NCBI GenBank assembly: GCA_937924525.1
Contig: CALDSU010000005.1
Span: 558,001 to 622,000 of the forward strand
Origin: an uncultured Bryobacteraceae bacterium
GTDB lineage: Bacteria; Acidobacteriota; Terriglobia; Bryobacterales; Bryobacteraceae
Direction of reading: 5' to 3'
DNA: 64,000 nucleotides
In this document: positions 34,752 to 44,353 of the stretch, in pieces
How positions within the stretch are numbered: position 1 is the stretch's first letter
Layout: every line of letters starts with the position of its first letter
Program-made: the position numbers and the translations under genes
Notes under the pieces: generated by a model
What the model saw: only the letters and a program-made list of their open reading frames with translations
What the model was told of the DNA's origin: nothing
Databases searched by the model: none

Positions 34752-36257
34752 ATGTCTCCGAAACTGAGCAGGCGGGAGTGGATCGGCGCGGCGGCGGCAA
34801 CGGCGGCCGCGGCAGGGAGAAAGCCGAATTTTCTGTTTCTGCATGCCGACGATCACGCGGGGTATGTGCTGGGCGCCGGCGGCGACCGCCGCGCGGTGAC
34901 GCCGCACCTGGACCGGCTGGCTGCCGAGGGCGTCCGCTTTGCCCGCCACTACTGCAACTCGCCGGTGTGCACGCCCTCGCGGCAATCGTTCCTGACCGGT
35001 CTGCTGCCTTCGGCGGCGGGCGTCACCGTGCTGCGGACGCCGCTCGCGGAAGACAAACAGACGCTGGCGCGGCAACTGCGCGCCGCGGGCTACCACACCG
35101 CGGTATTCGGCAAAATGCACTTTCAGCGGCCCTCGCGGCCGGGGCTGCACGGTTTCGATTACCTGATGACCGAGCAGGATCTGCATCGCGCCTGGTCCGG
35201 AGAGGTCTCTCCCCGGCCGCTGCCCGCAGGCGCGCGCGCCCTGGGTCCGTGGCGGCCCTTCCAAGATCCCGCGCGGATCTGGCTGAATGCGGACAAGCTC
35301 CCGTTCGCGCGGCGAGAGGCGGACATGAAAAGCACGTTCCTCGCCGAGCGGGCGTGCCGCTATTTACGCGAGCATCGCGACGGGCTGTTCGCGCTCTGGG
35401 TGAGCTTTCAGGAGCCCCATTCGCCGTTCCACTTTCCCTACGAGGAGCGCGATCGCTTCCAACCCCGTAGGTTCCCCGTTCCGGAAGTGGGTCCGGAAGA
35501 CGCTGGCCAGATTCCCCTGATCTTTCGGGATCTGAGCGTGGAGGACAAACAGGGAATCATCGCGGCGTATTACACCTCGACGCTCTTTCTGGACCGCTGC
35601 GTCGGCCGGGTGCTGGACGAACTCCGGCGCCTGCAACTCGAAAACGACACCCTGGTGGTGTATCTGGCCGACCACGGCTACTGCCTGGGCCACCACGGCC
35701 GGTTTGAGAAGCACTGCGGCTACGATCCGGCGCTGCATGTTCCCCTGATCGTCCGGTTTCCCGGCAGAGTGCGTCCGGGCGTGGTGCGCGGCCTGACGGA
35801 ATCGGTGGACGTCGCCCCCACGATCCTCGATCTGCTGGGCGTCGACCCGCTCCCGGTGCAACACGGCCAAAGCCTGCGCCCGTACCTGGAAGGCAAACGC
35901 CCGCCGCAGCCGCGCGCTCACGTCTTCAGCCAGTACCTGGAGAACGAGGAAGCTTTTCTCCGCGCAGAGCGGTGGAAGTTGATCGTGTGTTCGGGGCGCC
36001 GGCGCCGGACCGAGGGCTATGTCACGGACAACCCGACGCCGGGCCCGTACGTCCGCCTGTACGACCTGCGCCGCGACCCGGGCGAGTTTCGCGACGTCTC
36101 CGGGCGGCATCCCGAGGTCGTGCGCCAGTTGGCGGGCGCGCTGCTCGTGCGCTACCGCGCGACCCACCCCGAGGCGCAAGCCGAACCCGCCGGACTGGAT
36201 GTGCGGGAAGCGATTCACTGGTACGTGCGCCCACGCGACGCGGAACCTTCCGCCTGA
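34752..36257 (+). CDS. Exported sulfatase (formylglycine type)
   Basis: 501 residues from ATG 34752. The N-terminus SRREWIGAAAATAAAAG is TAT-like. Asp33 and Asp34 (HADDHAG) bind calcium, and Cys73 in CTPSR is the residue converted to formylglycine; further conserved blocks are FGKMHFQ (about 118), LADHGYCLGHHGRFEKH (about 302) and the C-terminal RWKLIV/LYDLRRDPGE region. The family hydrolyses sulfate esters of carbohydrates or other compounds. A formylglycine-generating or anaerobic sulfatase-maturating enzyme is needed, and none is in this window; the radical SAM protein at 50189 is distant and not clearly of that type. Confidence 0.92.
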   Translation: MSPKLSRREWIGAAAATAAAAGRKPNFLFLHADDHAGYVLGAGGDRRAVTPHLDRLAAEGVRFARHYCNSPVCTPSRQSFLTGLLPSAAGVTVLRTPLAEDKQTLARQLRAAGYHTAVFGKMHFQRPSRPGLHGFDYLMTEQDLHRAWSGEVSPRPLPAGARALGPWRPFQDPARIWLNADKLPFARREADMKSTFLAERACRYLREHRDGLFALWVSFQEPHSPFHFPYEERDRFQPRRFPVPEVGPEDAGQIPLIFRDLSVEDKQGIIAAYYTSTLFLDRCVGRVLDELRRLQLENDTLVVYLADHGYCLGHHGRFEKHCGYDPALHVPLIVRFPGRVRPGVVRGLTESVDVAPTILDLLGVDPLPVQHGQSLRPYLEGKRPPQPRAHVFSQYLENEEAFLRAERWKLIVCSGRRRRTEGYVTDNPTPGPYVRLYDLRRDPGEFRDVSGRHPEVVRQLAGALLVRYRATHPEAQAEPAGLDVREAIHWYVRPRDAEPSA

Positions 36258-36329
36258 TGTCCTCCGGCCGTTCGCTGCGCCGACGATAGCCGATAATGGG
36301 AAGCAACGCCGTGGAGTTCCCGCCTCCCG

Positions 36330-38939
36330 ATGACCGTTGAAGCTTCCACGCCGCTGATGCGGCAGTACCAAGCCGTCAAAGCCCAGGCTCCGCACGCCCT
36401 GCTCATGTTCCGCCTGGGTGATTTCTATGAGCTGTTTTTCGACGATGCCATCGTGGCGGCGCGGGAGCTGGAAATCACCCTCACCTCGCGCCACAAGGAG
36501 AAAGGAACCCCGATCCCGATGTGCGGCGTGCCGTATCATGCTGCGGAGGGCTACGTCGCCCGCCTGATCCAGAAAGGCTACCGGGTCGCCATTTGCGACC
36601 AGATGGAGGAGGCCGGCGCGGGCCGAAAACTGGTGAAGCGGGAGATTACCCGCATCGTGACGCCGGGCACGGCCACCGAGGGGAATGTTCTCCGCTCGCG
36701 CGAGAACAACTACCTGGCGGCGGTCTTCCGGAGCGGCGCCCGCACCGGCGTCGCGCACGTGGACATCTCGACGGGCGAGTTCCGCGTGACCGAGTGCGAG
36801 GCCGGCGAGACCGGCGCGTTACTCGAGCAGTTGAACCCGCGCGAGGTGCTGCTGCCGGACCAGACCGCGCTGCTGCCGCCAGAGCCCGGCCGCCGTTTCG
36901 TGGTGACGCAGATCGACGAGTGGGCGTTCAGCATCGACTACGCCCAACGGATCCTGCAAGAGCACTTCCGGCTCCACACGCTGGACGGCTGCGGTTTGGC
37001 CGGCCGCCCCGGCGCCGTCTGCGCGGCGGGCGGCATCCTCCATTACCTGCGCGACACGCAGCGCGGAGCGCTGGACCATCTGGCCGCGCCCGCCTACTAC
37101 GACCGCGCGGACGCGATGGTGTTGGACGCGGTGACGGTGCGGAACCTGGAACTGATCGAGCCGCTCTTTTCCACCGACGCCGCGGCGAAAACCCCCACTC
37201 TGATCGCCGTGCTGGATCAAACCGCCACCGGCATGGGCGGACGCCTGCTCCGGCAGCGGATGCTGCGGCCCGCGCGAGACACCGCCGAGATCGAATCGCG
37301 GCTGGAGGCGGTGGACGAGTTGCTGCGGCAGACGATTCTGCGCGCGGAACTGCGCAAGCAACTCGCCGGAGTGCTGGACATCGAGCGCCTGCTGGCCAAA
37401 GTGACGATGGGAACCGCCGGCCCGCGCGACGTGCAGGCGCTGGGGCGCTCGCTCAATCCGGTCCCGCTGCTCCGCGAGCGGGTCTCCGGCTGCGCCAGCG
37501 CCCGCTTGCGCAACCTCGCCGAGCGCCTGGACGGCGTGCCGGAAGTCGCGGACCGCATCCGGGAAGCGCTGGCCGATCCGCCGCCGCTCAGCCTAGCCGA
37601 CGGGGGCGTCATCCGTCCCGGCTTCCACCGCGAACTCGATGAGTGGCGCGACCTCAGCCAGAACGGCAAGCAGTACATCGCGCAGATCGAGGCGCGCGAG
37701 CGCCAGCGGACCGGCATCCCGTCGTTGAAGGTGCGGTTCAACAACGTCTTTGGCTACTACCTGGAGATCTCCAAGGCCAACCTGCACCTGGCGCCCGCCG
37801 ATTACGAACGCAAGCAGACGCTGGTCAACGCCGAGCGTTTCACCACGCCCGAGCTGAAGGAATACGAGCGCAAAGTACTCGAAGCGGAAGAAAAGATCCT
37901 CGCGCTCGAAAAAGAACTGTTTGGCCAGCTCCGCTTGCTGGTGATCGAACACAGCGCGCGCCTGCGCCAGACGGCGGCGGCCATCGCCGAATTGGACGTC
38001 ACGGCGGCGCTGGCGCAGGTGGCGGCGGAAAACCGCTACTGCCGGCCCCGGTTTTCCGGCGAAGACGGCGAATTGAAGATCGCCGGCGGGCGTCACCCGG
38101 TGATCGAGCGGATGACGGACGAGGGCGCCGGACGTTTCATTCCGAACGACCTCTACCTGGACGCGCGCGAACACCTGATCGCCCTGATTACGGGACCGAA
38201 CATGGGGGGCAAATCCACCTATTTGCGGCAGACGGCGCTGATCGTGCTGTTGGCGCAGATGGGCTCCTTCGTGCCCGCTGATTCCGCGCTGCTGCCCGTG
38301 GTGGACCGCATTTTTACCCGCATCGGCGCGTCGGACAACCTGGCGCGCGGCCGGTCGACGTTCATGGTGGAGATGACCGAGACCGCCGTCATCCTCAACA
38401 CGGCCACGCCGCGCAGCCTGATCGTGCTGGACGAGATCGGCCGCGGCACGGCCACCTATGACGGCCTGGCGCTGGCATGGGCGGTGATCGAATACATTCA
38501 CGACCGGATCCGCGCCAAGACGCTGTTCGCGACCCATTACCACGAGCTCACGGAACTGGCCGAGCAACTGGATGGCGTGCGCAATTTGCGCGTCTCGGTC
38601 AAGGAGGCCGGCGACCAAATCATCTTCCTGCGCAAAGTGGAACCGGGCGCCGCCGACCGCAGTTACGGCATTGAAGTGGCGCGGCTGGCCGGCCTGCCCG
38701 CGGGCGTCATCGCGCGCGCCCGGCAAGTGCTGGAATGGCACGAGCGCACCGAGCAGGTGGCCACCACCGAACTCGCCCCTTCCGCCGCGCCTCCCGCCCC
38801 CCTTCAGATCCAGTTGTTTGAGCCGGTCGGCTACCAGATCGCCGAGCGCATCCGGAACCTGCGGATCGACGAACTGCGCCCGATCGAGGCCCTGCAAGTG
38901 CTGCATGAACTGCAGGAAGAATTGAAGAGGAACCCGTAG
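36330..38939 (+). CDS. mutS: DNA mismatch repair protein MutS
   Basis: 869 residues from ATG 36330. The mismatch-reading F-x-E motif is at residues 32-34 (GDFYELF). The connector, lever and clamp domains follow (about 125-550), and the ATPase has Walker A GPNMGGKST (about 621-629), the ST-rich RGRSTFMVEM and Walker B LIVLDEIGRGT (about 695). Length is typical of MutS1. It recognises mismatches and, with MutL, starts repair; MutL is not encoded here. The anmK gene starts 1 base after the stop. Confidence 0.96.
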   Translation: MTVEASTPLMRQYQAVKAQAPHALLMFRLGDFYELFFDDAIVAARELEITLTSRHKEKGTPIPMCGVPYHAAEGYVARLIQKGYRVAICDQMEEAGAGRKLVKREITRIVTPGTATEGNVLRSRENNYLAAVFRSGARTGVAHVDISTGEFRVTECEAGETGALLEQLNPREVLLPDQTALLPPEPGRRFVVTQIDEWAFSIDYAQRILQEHFRLHTLDGCGLAGRPGAVCAAGGILHYLRDTQRGALDHLAAPAYYDRADAMVLDAVTVRNLELIEPLFSTDAAAKTPTLIAVLDQTATGMGGRLLRQRMLRPARDTAEIESRLEAVDELLRQTILRAELRKQLAGVLDIERLLAKVTMGTAGPRDVQALGRSLNPVPLLRERVSGCASARLRNLAERLDGVPEVADRIREALADPPPLSLADGGVIRPGFHRELDEWRDLSQNGKQYIAQIEARERQRTGIPSLKVRFNNVFGYYLEISKANLHLAPADYERKQTLVNAERFTTPELKEYERKVLEAEEKILALEKELFGQLRLLVIEHSARLRQTAAAIAELDVTAALAQVAAENRYCRPRFSGEDGELKIAGGRHPVIERMTDEGAGRFIPNDLYLDAREHLIALITGPNMGGKSTYLRQTALIVLLAQMGSFVPADSALLPVVDRIFTRIGASDNLARGRSTFMVEMTETAVILNTATPRSLIVLDEIGRGTATYDGLALAWAVIEYIHDRIRAKTLFATHYHELTELAEQLDGVRNLRVSVKEAGDQIIFLRKVEPGAADRSYGIEVARLAGLPAGVIARARQVLEWHERTEQVATTELAPSAAPPAPLQIQLFEPVGYQIAERIRNLRIDELRPIEALQVLHELQEELKRNP

Positions 38940-38940
38940 C

Positions 38941-40017
38941 GTGCGCGTGGCCGGCATCATGAGCGGCACGTCGCTCGACGGGATTGACGTCGCGATTGTG
39001 GAGGTGACGGGACGGCGCGTGGCGACGGTGGCCTGGCGGACGATTCCCTACCCGGCCGGACTGCGGCGGCGAATCCTCGGCGTGTCGAACGCGGCCACCA
39101 CCACCGCCGAGATCTCGCGGCTGAATTTCGAACTGGGCGAGCGGTACGCCGCGGCGGTGCTCCGCACCTGCCGGGCGGCGGGCATCCCGCCCGAGACTCT
39201 GGAACTGGCGGGTTGTCACGGGCAGACGATTTACCACGAAAGCGGGCGAAACACGCTCCAGATCGGCGAGGCCGGCGTGGTGGCGGAACGGCTGGGAATT
39301 CCCGTGGTCTCGGATTTCCGGCCGCGAGACATTGCCGCGGGCGGCAAGGGCGCGCCGCTGGCGCCTTGGGTGGACCAGTGGCTGTTTCAGGACCGCCGCC
39401 GCACGCGAATCGCGCTCAATATCGGCGGCATCGCCAACTTGACCGCGATCTTCCCCGACGGCCGGGTGACCGCCTTCGATACCGGTCCCGGCAACATGGT
39501 GATCGATCAGTTGATGCAGCGGCATGCCGGGCGTCCGTTCGACCGCGGCGGCCGGGCCGCAGCCCAGGGCCGGCCGGACAGGGCGCTGCTGGCCGCGCTG
39601 TTGCGCGATCCGTATTACCGCCAGCCGCCACCCAAGACGGCGGGCCGCGAGCAGTACGGCGCGGACTTTGTGCGCCGGATTGAAGACGCCGGACTGCCGT
39701 GGCGGGACGCGGTCGCCACCGCCACCGTATTGACCGCCTCCACCATCGCCATCGGGATCCGCCTCGCGGCGCCGGAGGCGGCCGAGGTCATCGTTTCCGG
39801 AGGCGGGGTCCATAACCGCACGCTGCTGGATCAACTGCGCGCCTTCCTGCCGGGGGTGGCGGTCGTTTCGTCGGCGGAGTACGGCGTCGATCCGGACGCC
39901 AAGGAGGCCATCGCTTTCGCGGTGCTGGCCTATCGCACCTGGCGCGGGAAGCCAGGCAACGTGCCGTCCGCAACGGGAGCGTCGCGGGCGGTGGTGCTGG
40001 GTAAGATCAGCCGCTAG
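38941..40017 (+). CDS. anmK: Anhydro-N-acetylmuramic acid kinase
   Basis: 358 residues from GTG 38941, with AGAGGAACC upstream inside the mutS end. The N-terminal GIMSGTSLDGIDVAIVE (residues 5-21) is the AnmK signature; NIGGIANLT and FDTGPGNMVID (about 160-186) are the ATP-binding phosphate motifs, and SGGGVHN (about 284) is near the C-terminus. It phosphorylates and opens 1,6-anhydro-MurNAc from recycled peptidoglycan to give MurNAc-6-phosphate. MurQ, which would act next, is not visible. The mutS-anmK spacing suggests co-transcription. Confidence 0.94.
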   Translation: MRVAGIMSGTSLDGIDVAIVEVTGRRVATVAWRTIPYPAGLRRRILGVSNAATTTAEISRLNFELGERYAAAVLRTCRAAGIPPETLELAGCHGQTIYHESGRNTLQIGEAGVVAERLGIPVVSDFRPRDIAAGGKGAPLAPWVDQWLFQDRRRTRIALNIGGIANLTAIFPDGRVTAFDTGPGNMVIDQLMQRHAGRPFDRGGRAAAQGRPDRALLAALLRDPYYRQPPPKTAGREQYGADFVRRIEDAGLPWRDAVATATVLTASTIAIGIRLAAPEAAEVIVSGGGVHNRTLLDQLRAFLPGVAVVSSAEYGVDPDAKEAIAFAVLAYRTWRGKPGNVPSATGASRAVVLGKISR

Positions 40018-40031
40018 CTGCCTCCGTCCAG

Positions 40032-41552
40032 TCAGCGAATTCCCGCCGCTTCGCGCCAGGCGCCGCGCGGGGCTCCCGCGCCCGTCTCCACCACCGCGCG
40101 CGCGCCGCGCAGGTCGTTGCCGGTGAGCGCGACGTCGCGGCTGCCGGGGCCCAGCAGGCGCAGGAAGACCGGCATGGTCCCGGTCAGGCGCACCCCGGTC
40201 ACCAGCGCGCCCGCCACTTCGCGCCACAACATCAGCGGGCCGTCCACCGGCGGGGCGGCGAACCCGTGCACGTCCACGTGCTGGACGTCGTCCAGCACGA
40301 GGGCGGGTCGCGGGTCCGCCACGACGGTGCGGACGCGGACATCGCGCAGCACCAGGCCCGCCGCGTGCCGGACATACAAACCGCTGGCCGGAAGTTCGCC
40401 GAACATGCTGGCGTCAGGGTACTTGTCCGGATGCTCGGGCACCTCAAGGTCGCGTGTCTGCCCTCCGCCGCGCATGCCCAAGTGGATCGCCGAGAGCGTC
40501 ACGTCTTCGACGCGGTGTCCTGGCAAGCCCGTGATGGAACTCGCCAGCGTGCCGCCCGAAGCGACCACGTTGGCGATGGCGACGTTGCGTAGCACGCCGG
40601 GCCGGGGCGGCGTCATGCCGCGGCCCCGATTTCCCAGGCGCAGGAAGATCGGCGTGCGGGCGTCCTCCATGGTCACGTTGCTGATCGCGACGTTCTCGAC
40701 GGTCGCCCCGTCCACGGTTTCCAGCGCAATCCCGGAGATGGCCGGACGGCCTCGATCGCGGGACCGCATCACCAGGTTCGAAACGGTGATGTGGCGGAAA
40801 CCGCCCCGGCTCTCGGTCCCCATTTTGAAGTGATTGCAACTGGTGCGCGTGATGCAATTGGTGACGGTCAAATATTCGGTGGCGCGCGGGTAGCCCAGCG
40901 CCTGGCTGGATTTCGGACAAATGGCGTCGTCCCACGCATCAATGTAGCTGTTGGCGATGCGCACGTAGCGCGAACAGTCCGGATCGATGCCATCGGAATA
41001 GCCGTTCCAAATAGTGACGCCGTCGATGTCGACATGATCCGTTCCCAGCAGGCTGATGGAGTAATTCGGGGAGTTGGCGACGGTGACGCCGCGGATGGCC
41101 ACCTGGCGGCTGCCCTTGATCGCGATGGTCTTGGGACCCCCGCGGCGGGTGCGATTGCCGTCAATGACGCCCTGGCCCTGGATGGTCAGATCGGTCACGC
41201 CCTCCGCCGTGAGCAGCGCGAAATCGAAGTAGGTGGTTTCCCGGTCGTCCACCGGCGTGAACGTCAGCTTCTCGTAGGGGGCGAAGTCGCGGTCGTCCGG
41301 GCTGGCCAGCAGCACCGCTCCGGCGGACAGGTCCAGCGTGAGGTGGTCGCGCAAGCGCAAGGTGCCGGAGCGGTAACGTCCCGGCGGCAACCGGACCGTG
41401 CCGCCTCCCTGCGCGGCAGCGGCTTCGATGGCCTTCTGGATGGCGGCGGTGTCGTCCGTCACGCCGTCGCCTCGCGCGCCGTACCTCCGCACGTCGTGCG
41501 CCGCGGCCATCGCGCAGACCGCAAACAGGAATCCGATTCCGGCAAGCTTCAT
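40032..41552 (-). CDS. Exported GH28-like right-handed beta-helix glycosidase
   Basis: 506 residues from ATG 41552. A signal peptide (about 1-18) is followed by the pectate-lyase-3-type opening DVRRYGARGDGVTDDTAAI (20-38). The glycoside hydrolase 28 core shows NGYSDGIDPDC and DAWDDAIC (about 200-225, catalytic Asp candidates). In the usual GHG position this protein reads GTESRGGFRH. The family cleaves polygalacturonan or rhamnogalacturonan. It starts 22 bases after the ferredoxin gene on the same strand, but a functional link is not obvious. Confidence 0.82.
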   Translation of the reverse strand: MKLAGIGFLFAVCAMAAAHDVRRYGARGDGVTDDTAAIQKAIEAAAAQGGGTVRLPPGRYRSGTLRLRDHLTLDLSAGAVLLASPDDRDFAPYEKLTFTPVDDRETTYFDFALLTAEGVTDLTIQGQGVIDGNRTRRGGPKTIAIKGSRQVAIRGVTVANSPNYSISLLGTDHVDIDGVTIWNGYSDGIDPDCSRYVRIANSYIDAWDDAICPKSSQALGYPRATEYLTVTNCITRTSCNHFKMGTESRGGFRHITVSNLVMRSRDRGRPAISGIALETVDGATVENVAISNVTMEDARTPIFLRLGNRGRGMTPPRPGVLRNVAIANVVASGGTLASSITGLPGHRVEDVTLSAIHLGMRGGGQTRDLEVPEHPDKYPDASMFGELPASGLYVRHAAGLVLRDVRVRTVVADPRPALVLDDVQHVDVHGFAAPPVDGPLMLWREVAGALVTGVRLTGTMPVFLRLLGPGSRDVALTGNDLRGARAVVETGAGAPRGAWREAAGIR

Positions 41553-41574
41553 CGTCCGGTGTGTAGCATACGTT

Positions 41575-41802
41575 TTACGCGCGGGACAAGCTGGCCGCCA
41601 GGGCAGGCGGCTCGTCTTCGCGGATCGCGCCTGCGTCACAGGCCTCCGCGCATTGTGGCCGGGACGCAAAGCCCACGCATTCGATGCAGAGGAACCGTAC
41701 GATGCGCGGCGCGGGGCTCCCCGGCCGGATGGCGTCCACCGGGCAGCGCGGCACGCAGTCGCCGCAGCCGGTGCAGTCGTCGCTGGATATGCGATAGGCC
41801 AC
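41575..41802 (-). CDS. Small 2x[4Fe-4S] ferredoxin-like protein
   Basis: 75 residues from GTG 41802, the start just inside the gap after the membrane polyferredoxin (17 bases). CTGCGDCVPRCPVDAI (10-25) is a classical [4Fe-4S] motif; a second set, CIECVGFASRPQCAEAC (39-55), has an insertion between the second and third cysteines, as in YfhL-type ferredoxins. It probably carries electrons to or from the membrane protein encoded upstream. Longer open frames upstream overlap that gene and show no conservation. Confidence 0.82.
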   Translation of the reverse strand: MAYRISSDDCTGCGDCVPRCPVDAIRPGSPAPRIVRFLCIECVGFASRPQCAEACDAGAIREDEPPALAASLSRA

Positions 41803-41819
41803 GGCCGGGTTCTGCCTTT

Positions 41820-42905
41820 TTACGGGTGGGCGAACTGGCTGGCCAGGGGCACCAGCCGCTCGTACACCGCCGGCGGAATGGGGCTGTCCCAATGACCGGT
41901 GAGCTTTGCCCAGCCGGTCATGCCGATGAACAGAACCACCACCGCGGCGGCGATCCACGAAGCCCGCACCGGCCGGCGGGTCACCGCCACCGTCATATCC
42001 AGCGCCCCCGCCGCCGGACAGACGGCGACACACTCCAGGCAGCCGAGGCATTCAGCGGACCGGATCTGCACCAGGCGGTCCACCGGCAGGCGCGACGGGC
42101 ACGCCTTGGCGCACTTGGCGCAGTCGATGCAGGCCGAGGGCGTCCGGCGAATCCGCAAAGGGCTGGCCAGGGCAGCCAGGCCCATCAGCGCCCCATACGG
42201 ACACAGGTACCGGCACCAGAAGTTCTGCACAAAGATCGACGCGATCAACAGGATGCCGGTCACCATCGCCGCTGTGGTTCCCATGTGCCGGAAGAAGTTC
42301 AGCATCTTCACGTCGGCGATCAGCCCGTAGGGCGAGCCGAGGAAGGAAGCGATCGCCTGCGCGGACATGCCGCCGACCGCATACAGGAATAGCCCGAGCA
42401 GCACATACTTCAGGCTCCGCATTCCGATGTCCAGCCACCTAGGCAGGTAGAATACCCGCCCGAACGTTTCCCGACCGAACTTCCAGAGGTATTCCGAGAC
42501 CGTGCCGACGGGGCACAACCAGCCACAGAATGACTTGCGCAGCAGGAGGGACAGGACGACGAAGGTGACAAACAGCACCATCGCCGCCGGATGGATCACC
42601 GGAATCTCACCGGTGGTCAGGAAATACTTGGTGTTCATCATCCCCGCGATGGGGAGCCAGCCTTCCACGCCCGGCGGGCGCGCGACGCCGGTCGGCGCGC
42701 CGGTTTCAAATTGGCGGACAAACAGATAGAACTGCACTCCGATCCAGAGATTGAGCAGCAGGAAGGCGCCCTGGACCGCGCGGCGCAGGCTCTGCGACCG
42801 GTCGCGATCCGTGCGCCGGGTCCATTGCTTCCGCTCGCCCGGGGCGGAGGCGTGCCCGCTCATCCGGGGCGCTTGTTCCAGCGTGGGAGAAGCGACGGTT
42901 GGCAC
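41820..42905 (-). CDS. Membrane polyferredoxin (NapH/NosR/CcoG-like)
   Basis: 361 residues from ATG 42905. About five transmembrane helices (about 46-64, 105-123, 165-185, 215-235 and 325-342) frame two CxxxCP motifs (FCGWLCPVG about 127 and WCRYLCPYG about 231), followed by two [4Fe-4S] ferredoxin sites CIDCAKCAKACPS (about 257) and CLGCLECVAVCPA (about 289). This pattern is shared by NapH, the C-terminal half of NosR and CcoG, which pass electrons across the membrane to periplasmic reductases or serve in copper or heme-copper oxidase assembly. The neighbourhood (ferredoxin, hemerythrin, YwiC-like, Crp/Fnr) points to nitrogen-oxide or oxygen-linked metabolism. Confidence 0.87.
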   Translation of the reverse strand: MPTVASPTLEQAPRMSGHASAPGERKQWTRRTDRDRSQSLRRAVQGAFLLLNLWIGVQFYLFVRQFETGAPTGVARPPGVEGWLPIAGMMNTKYFLTTGEIPVIHPAAMVLFVTFVVLSLLLRKSFCGWLCPVGTVSEYLWKFGRETFGRVFYLPRWLDIGMRSLKYVLLGLFLYAVGGMSAQAIASFLGSPYGLIADVKMLNFFRHMGTTAAMVTGILLIASIFVQNFWCRYLCPYGALMGLAALASPLRIRRTPSACIDCAKCAKACPSRLPVDRLVQIRSAECLGCLECVAVCPAAGALDMTVAVTRRPVRASWIAAAVVVLFIGMTGWAKLTGHWDSPIPPAVYERLVPLASQFAHP

Positions 42906-43001
42906 GTTCCCAGTATGGGATTCAGGTTCCGTTCCCGTCGGTGACCACGGTCACCGCGCCCGCCGCCATTTTCCGCCAAGCTCAAACCGGAGGCTGCTTC
43001 C

Positions 43002-43574
43002 ATGTCCCACCCGCACCCCGTCGAATCGTTGATGCAGGAGCACCGCGTGATCGAACGCGTCCTGAACGCGATGGAGCGGATGTTGTCCCGCGACGCCGCC
43101 GGGCCTTTTCCCGCGGAGTTCTTTGAGAAAGCCTTGGACTTTTTCCGGACCTACGCCGATCGCTGCCATCATTTCAAGGAAGAAGAGTGCCTGTTTCCGG
43201 CGATGGGCCGCGGTGGGTTTCCCGCCGATGCCGGGCCGGTGGGCATGATGCGCTATGAACACGAGATCGGGCGGGCGCACCTGAGCGGCATCCGCGAGCG
43301 GCTGCCCGCCGCCGCCGCGGGAGACCGGGACGCCATTGAAATGATTCACCAGCAGGCCTTTGGCTACATTCAACTGCTTCGCGGCCACATCCAGAAAGAG
43401 GACCACGTCCTGTTTCAGATGGCGCTCCACGCGTTGAGCGCAGCGGAGTTCGACGCCCTGCGCGCCGCCTTCGCCGACGAGTCCAACCCGCGGATCAACC
43501 AGGCGCTGCACGCGCGGTACGAAGCGCTCGCGGCCGATCTGGAAAAGGAATCGTTACCAGAGGCCATACACTAG
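43002..43574 (+). CDS. Hemerythrin-domain protein
   Basis: 190 residues from ATG 43002. The four-helix hemerythrin fold is indicated by the spaced iron ligands: His14 (QEHRVIE), His56/57 with Glu61 (CHHFKEEECLFP), His87 (YEHEIG), His129 and Asp134/His135 (GHIQKEDHVLF). Such proteins bind oxygen or nitric oxide, or help repair iron-sulfur clusters (RIC/YtfE family). The last 21 bases overlap the end of the convergent YwiC-like gene. Confidence 0.9.
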   Translation: MSHPHPVESLMQEHRVIERVLNAMERMLSRDAAGPFPAEFFEKALDFFRTYADRCHHFKEEECLFPAMGRGGFPADAGPVGMMRYEHEIGRAHLSGIRERLPAAAAGDRDAIEMIHQQAFGYIQLLRGHIQKEDHVLFQMALHALSAAEFDALRAAFADESNPRINQALHARYEALAADLEKESLPEAIH

Positions 43575-44345
43575 CAGCGCGGAATAGACCAGGGAGAGCG
43601 TCATCGCGCGAAGCCCGACGCGGGTCAGCGGCGTCTCGAGCGCCGCGGGGCTGCTCAGGCTTCGCAGCGTGGCGAGGTGAACCAGGGCCGACAGGGCGAG
43701 CGCGGCGGAGACTGCCGGCAGAGATGGGTAGAGGGCGGCGGCGCCCGCCAGCAGCAGGAGTTGCATGGCATACGCTGGCCGCCGGAAGCGGAGCGGTTCG
43801 GGCCGGGGGGCCCGCGCGGCGACGCGGGCTTCCAGCCGGGCGTGCACCACGAAAATGCCTGCCGCCGCGTGGGCCGCGCTCAGCGCCCACAGCAGCCAGC
43901 ACCACGGTTCGACGCGTCCGGCGGCCGACAGGCTGGCCGCCAGGCAGGTCGAAGTAAGTCCTGCGGCGCTGGCCAGTTGGAGGGTGGCGGAGCGCTGGCG
44001 GTTGCGGACCGTCATCCAGGCGGCCAGCAGCGTCATCCCCGCCCCCAGAAACCCCAGCGGCAGCAGGAAGCTGAGCGGCCAGCGCAAGGCTAGCGCTCCG
44101 CCGGCGGCGGCCAGCAGGGCGAGTTCCGCCGCCAGCCAGCGGCGCGCTTTCGCGCTCTCCGGTCTTTCGTCGCGCCAGACCCAACGCTGCCGCCCCAGCG
44201 TCACCAGGGGCTCGCGCAAAACGAACGCCGCCAGCACGGCCACCAGCGCCACGGGAACCGACCAATGCCAGGCGCGCGCCAGCAGCAGCGCGCTCAGGAA
44301 CGGGGCCAGCAACATCGGCCAAGCGCCATGTTCGCGCGGCCACAT
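43554..44345 (-). CDS. YwiC-like multipass membrane protein
   Basis: 263 residues from ATG 44345. PREHGAWPMLLAPF at the N-terminus is the YwiC-family signature, followed by about eight hydrophobic helices with DERPESAKARRW in a loop. Bacillus ywiC lies near the fnr/nitrate respiration genes; its function is unknown. Here too the gene lies near a Crp/Fnr regulator gene and 8 bases after a cupin on the same strand. The 3' end overlaps the hemerythrin gene by 21 bases. Confidence 0.82.
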   Translation of the reverse strand: MWPREHGAWPMLLAPFLSALLLARAWHWSVPVALVAVLAAFVLREPLVTLGRQRWVWRDERPESAKARRWLAAELALLAAAGGALALRWPLSFLLPLGFLGAGMTLLAAWMTVRNRQRSATLQLASAAGLTSTCLAASLSAAGRVEPWCWLLWALSAAHAAAGIFVVHARLEARVAARAPRPEPLRFRRPAYAMQLLLLAGAAALYPSLPAVSAALALSALVHLATLRSLSSPAALETPLTRVGLRAMTLSLVYSALLVYGLW

Positions 44346-44353
44346 GCCTGCGC

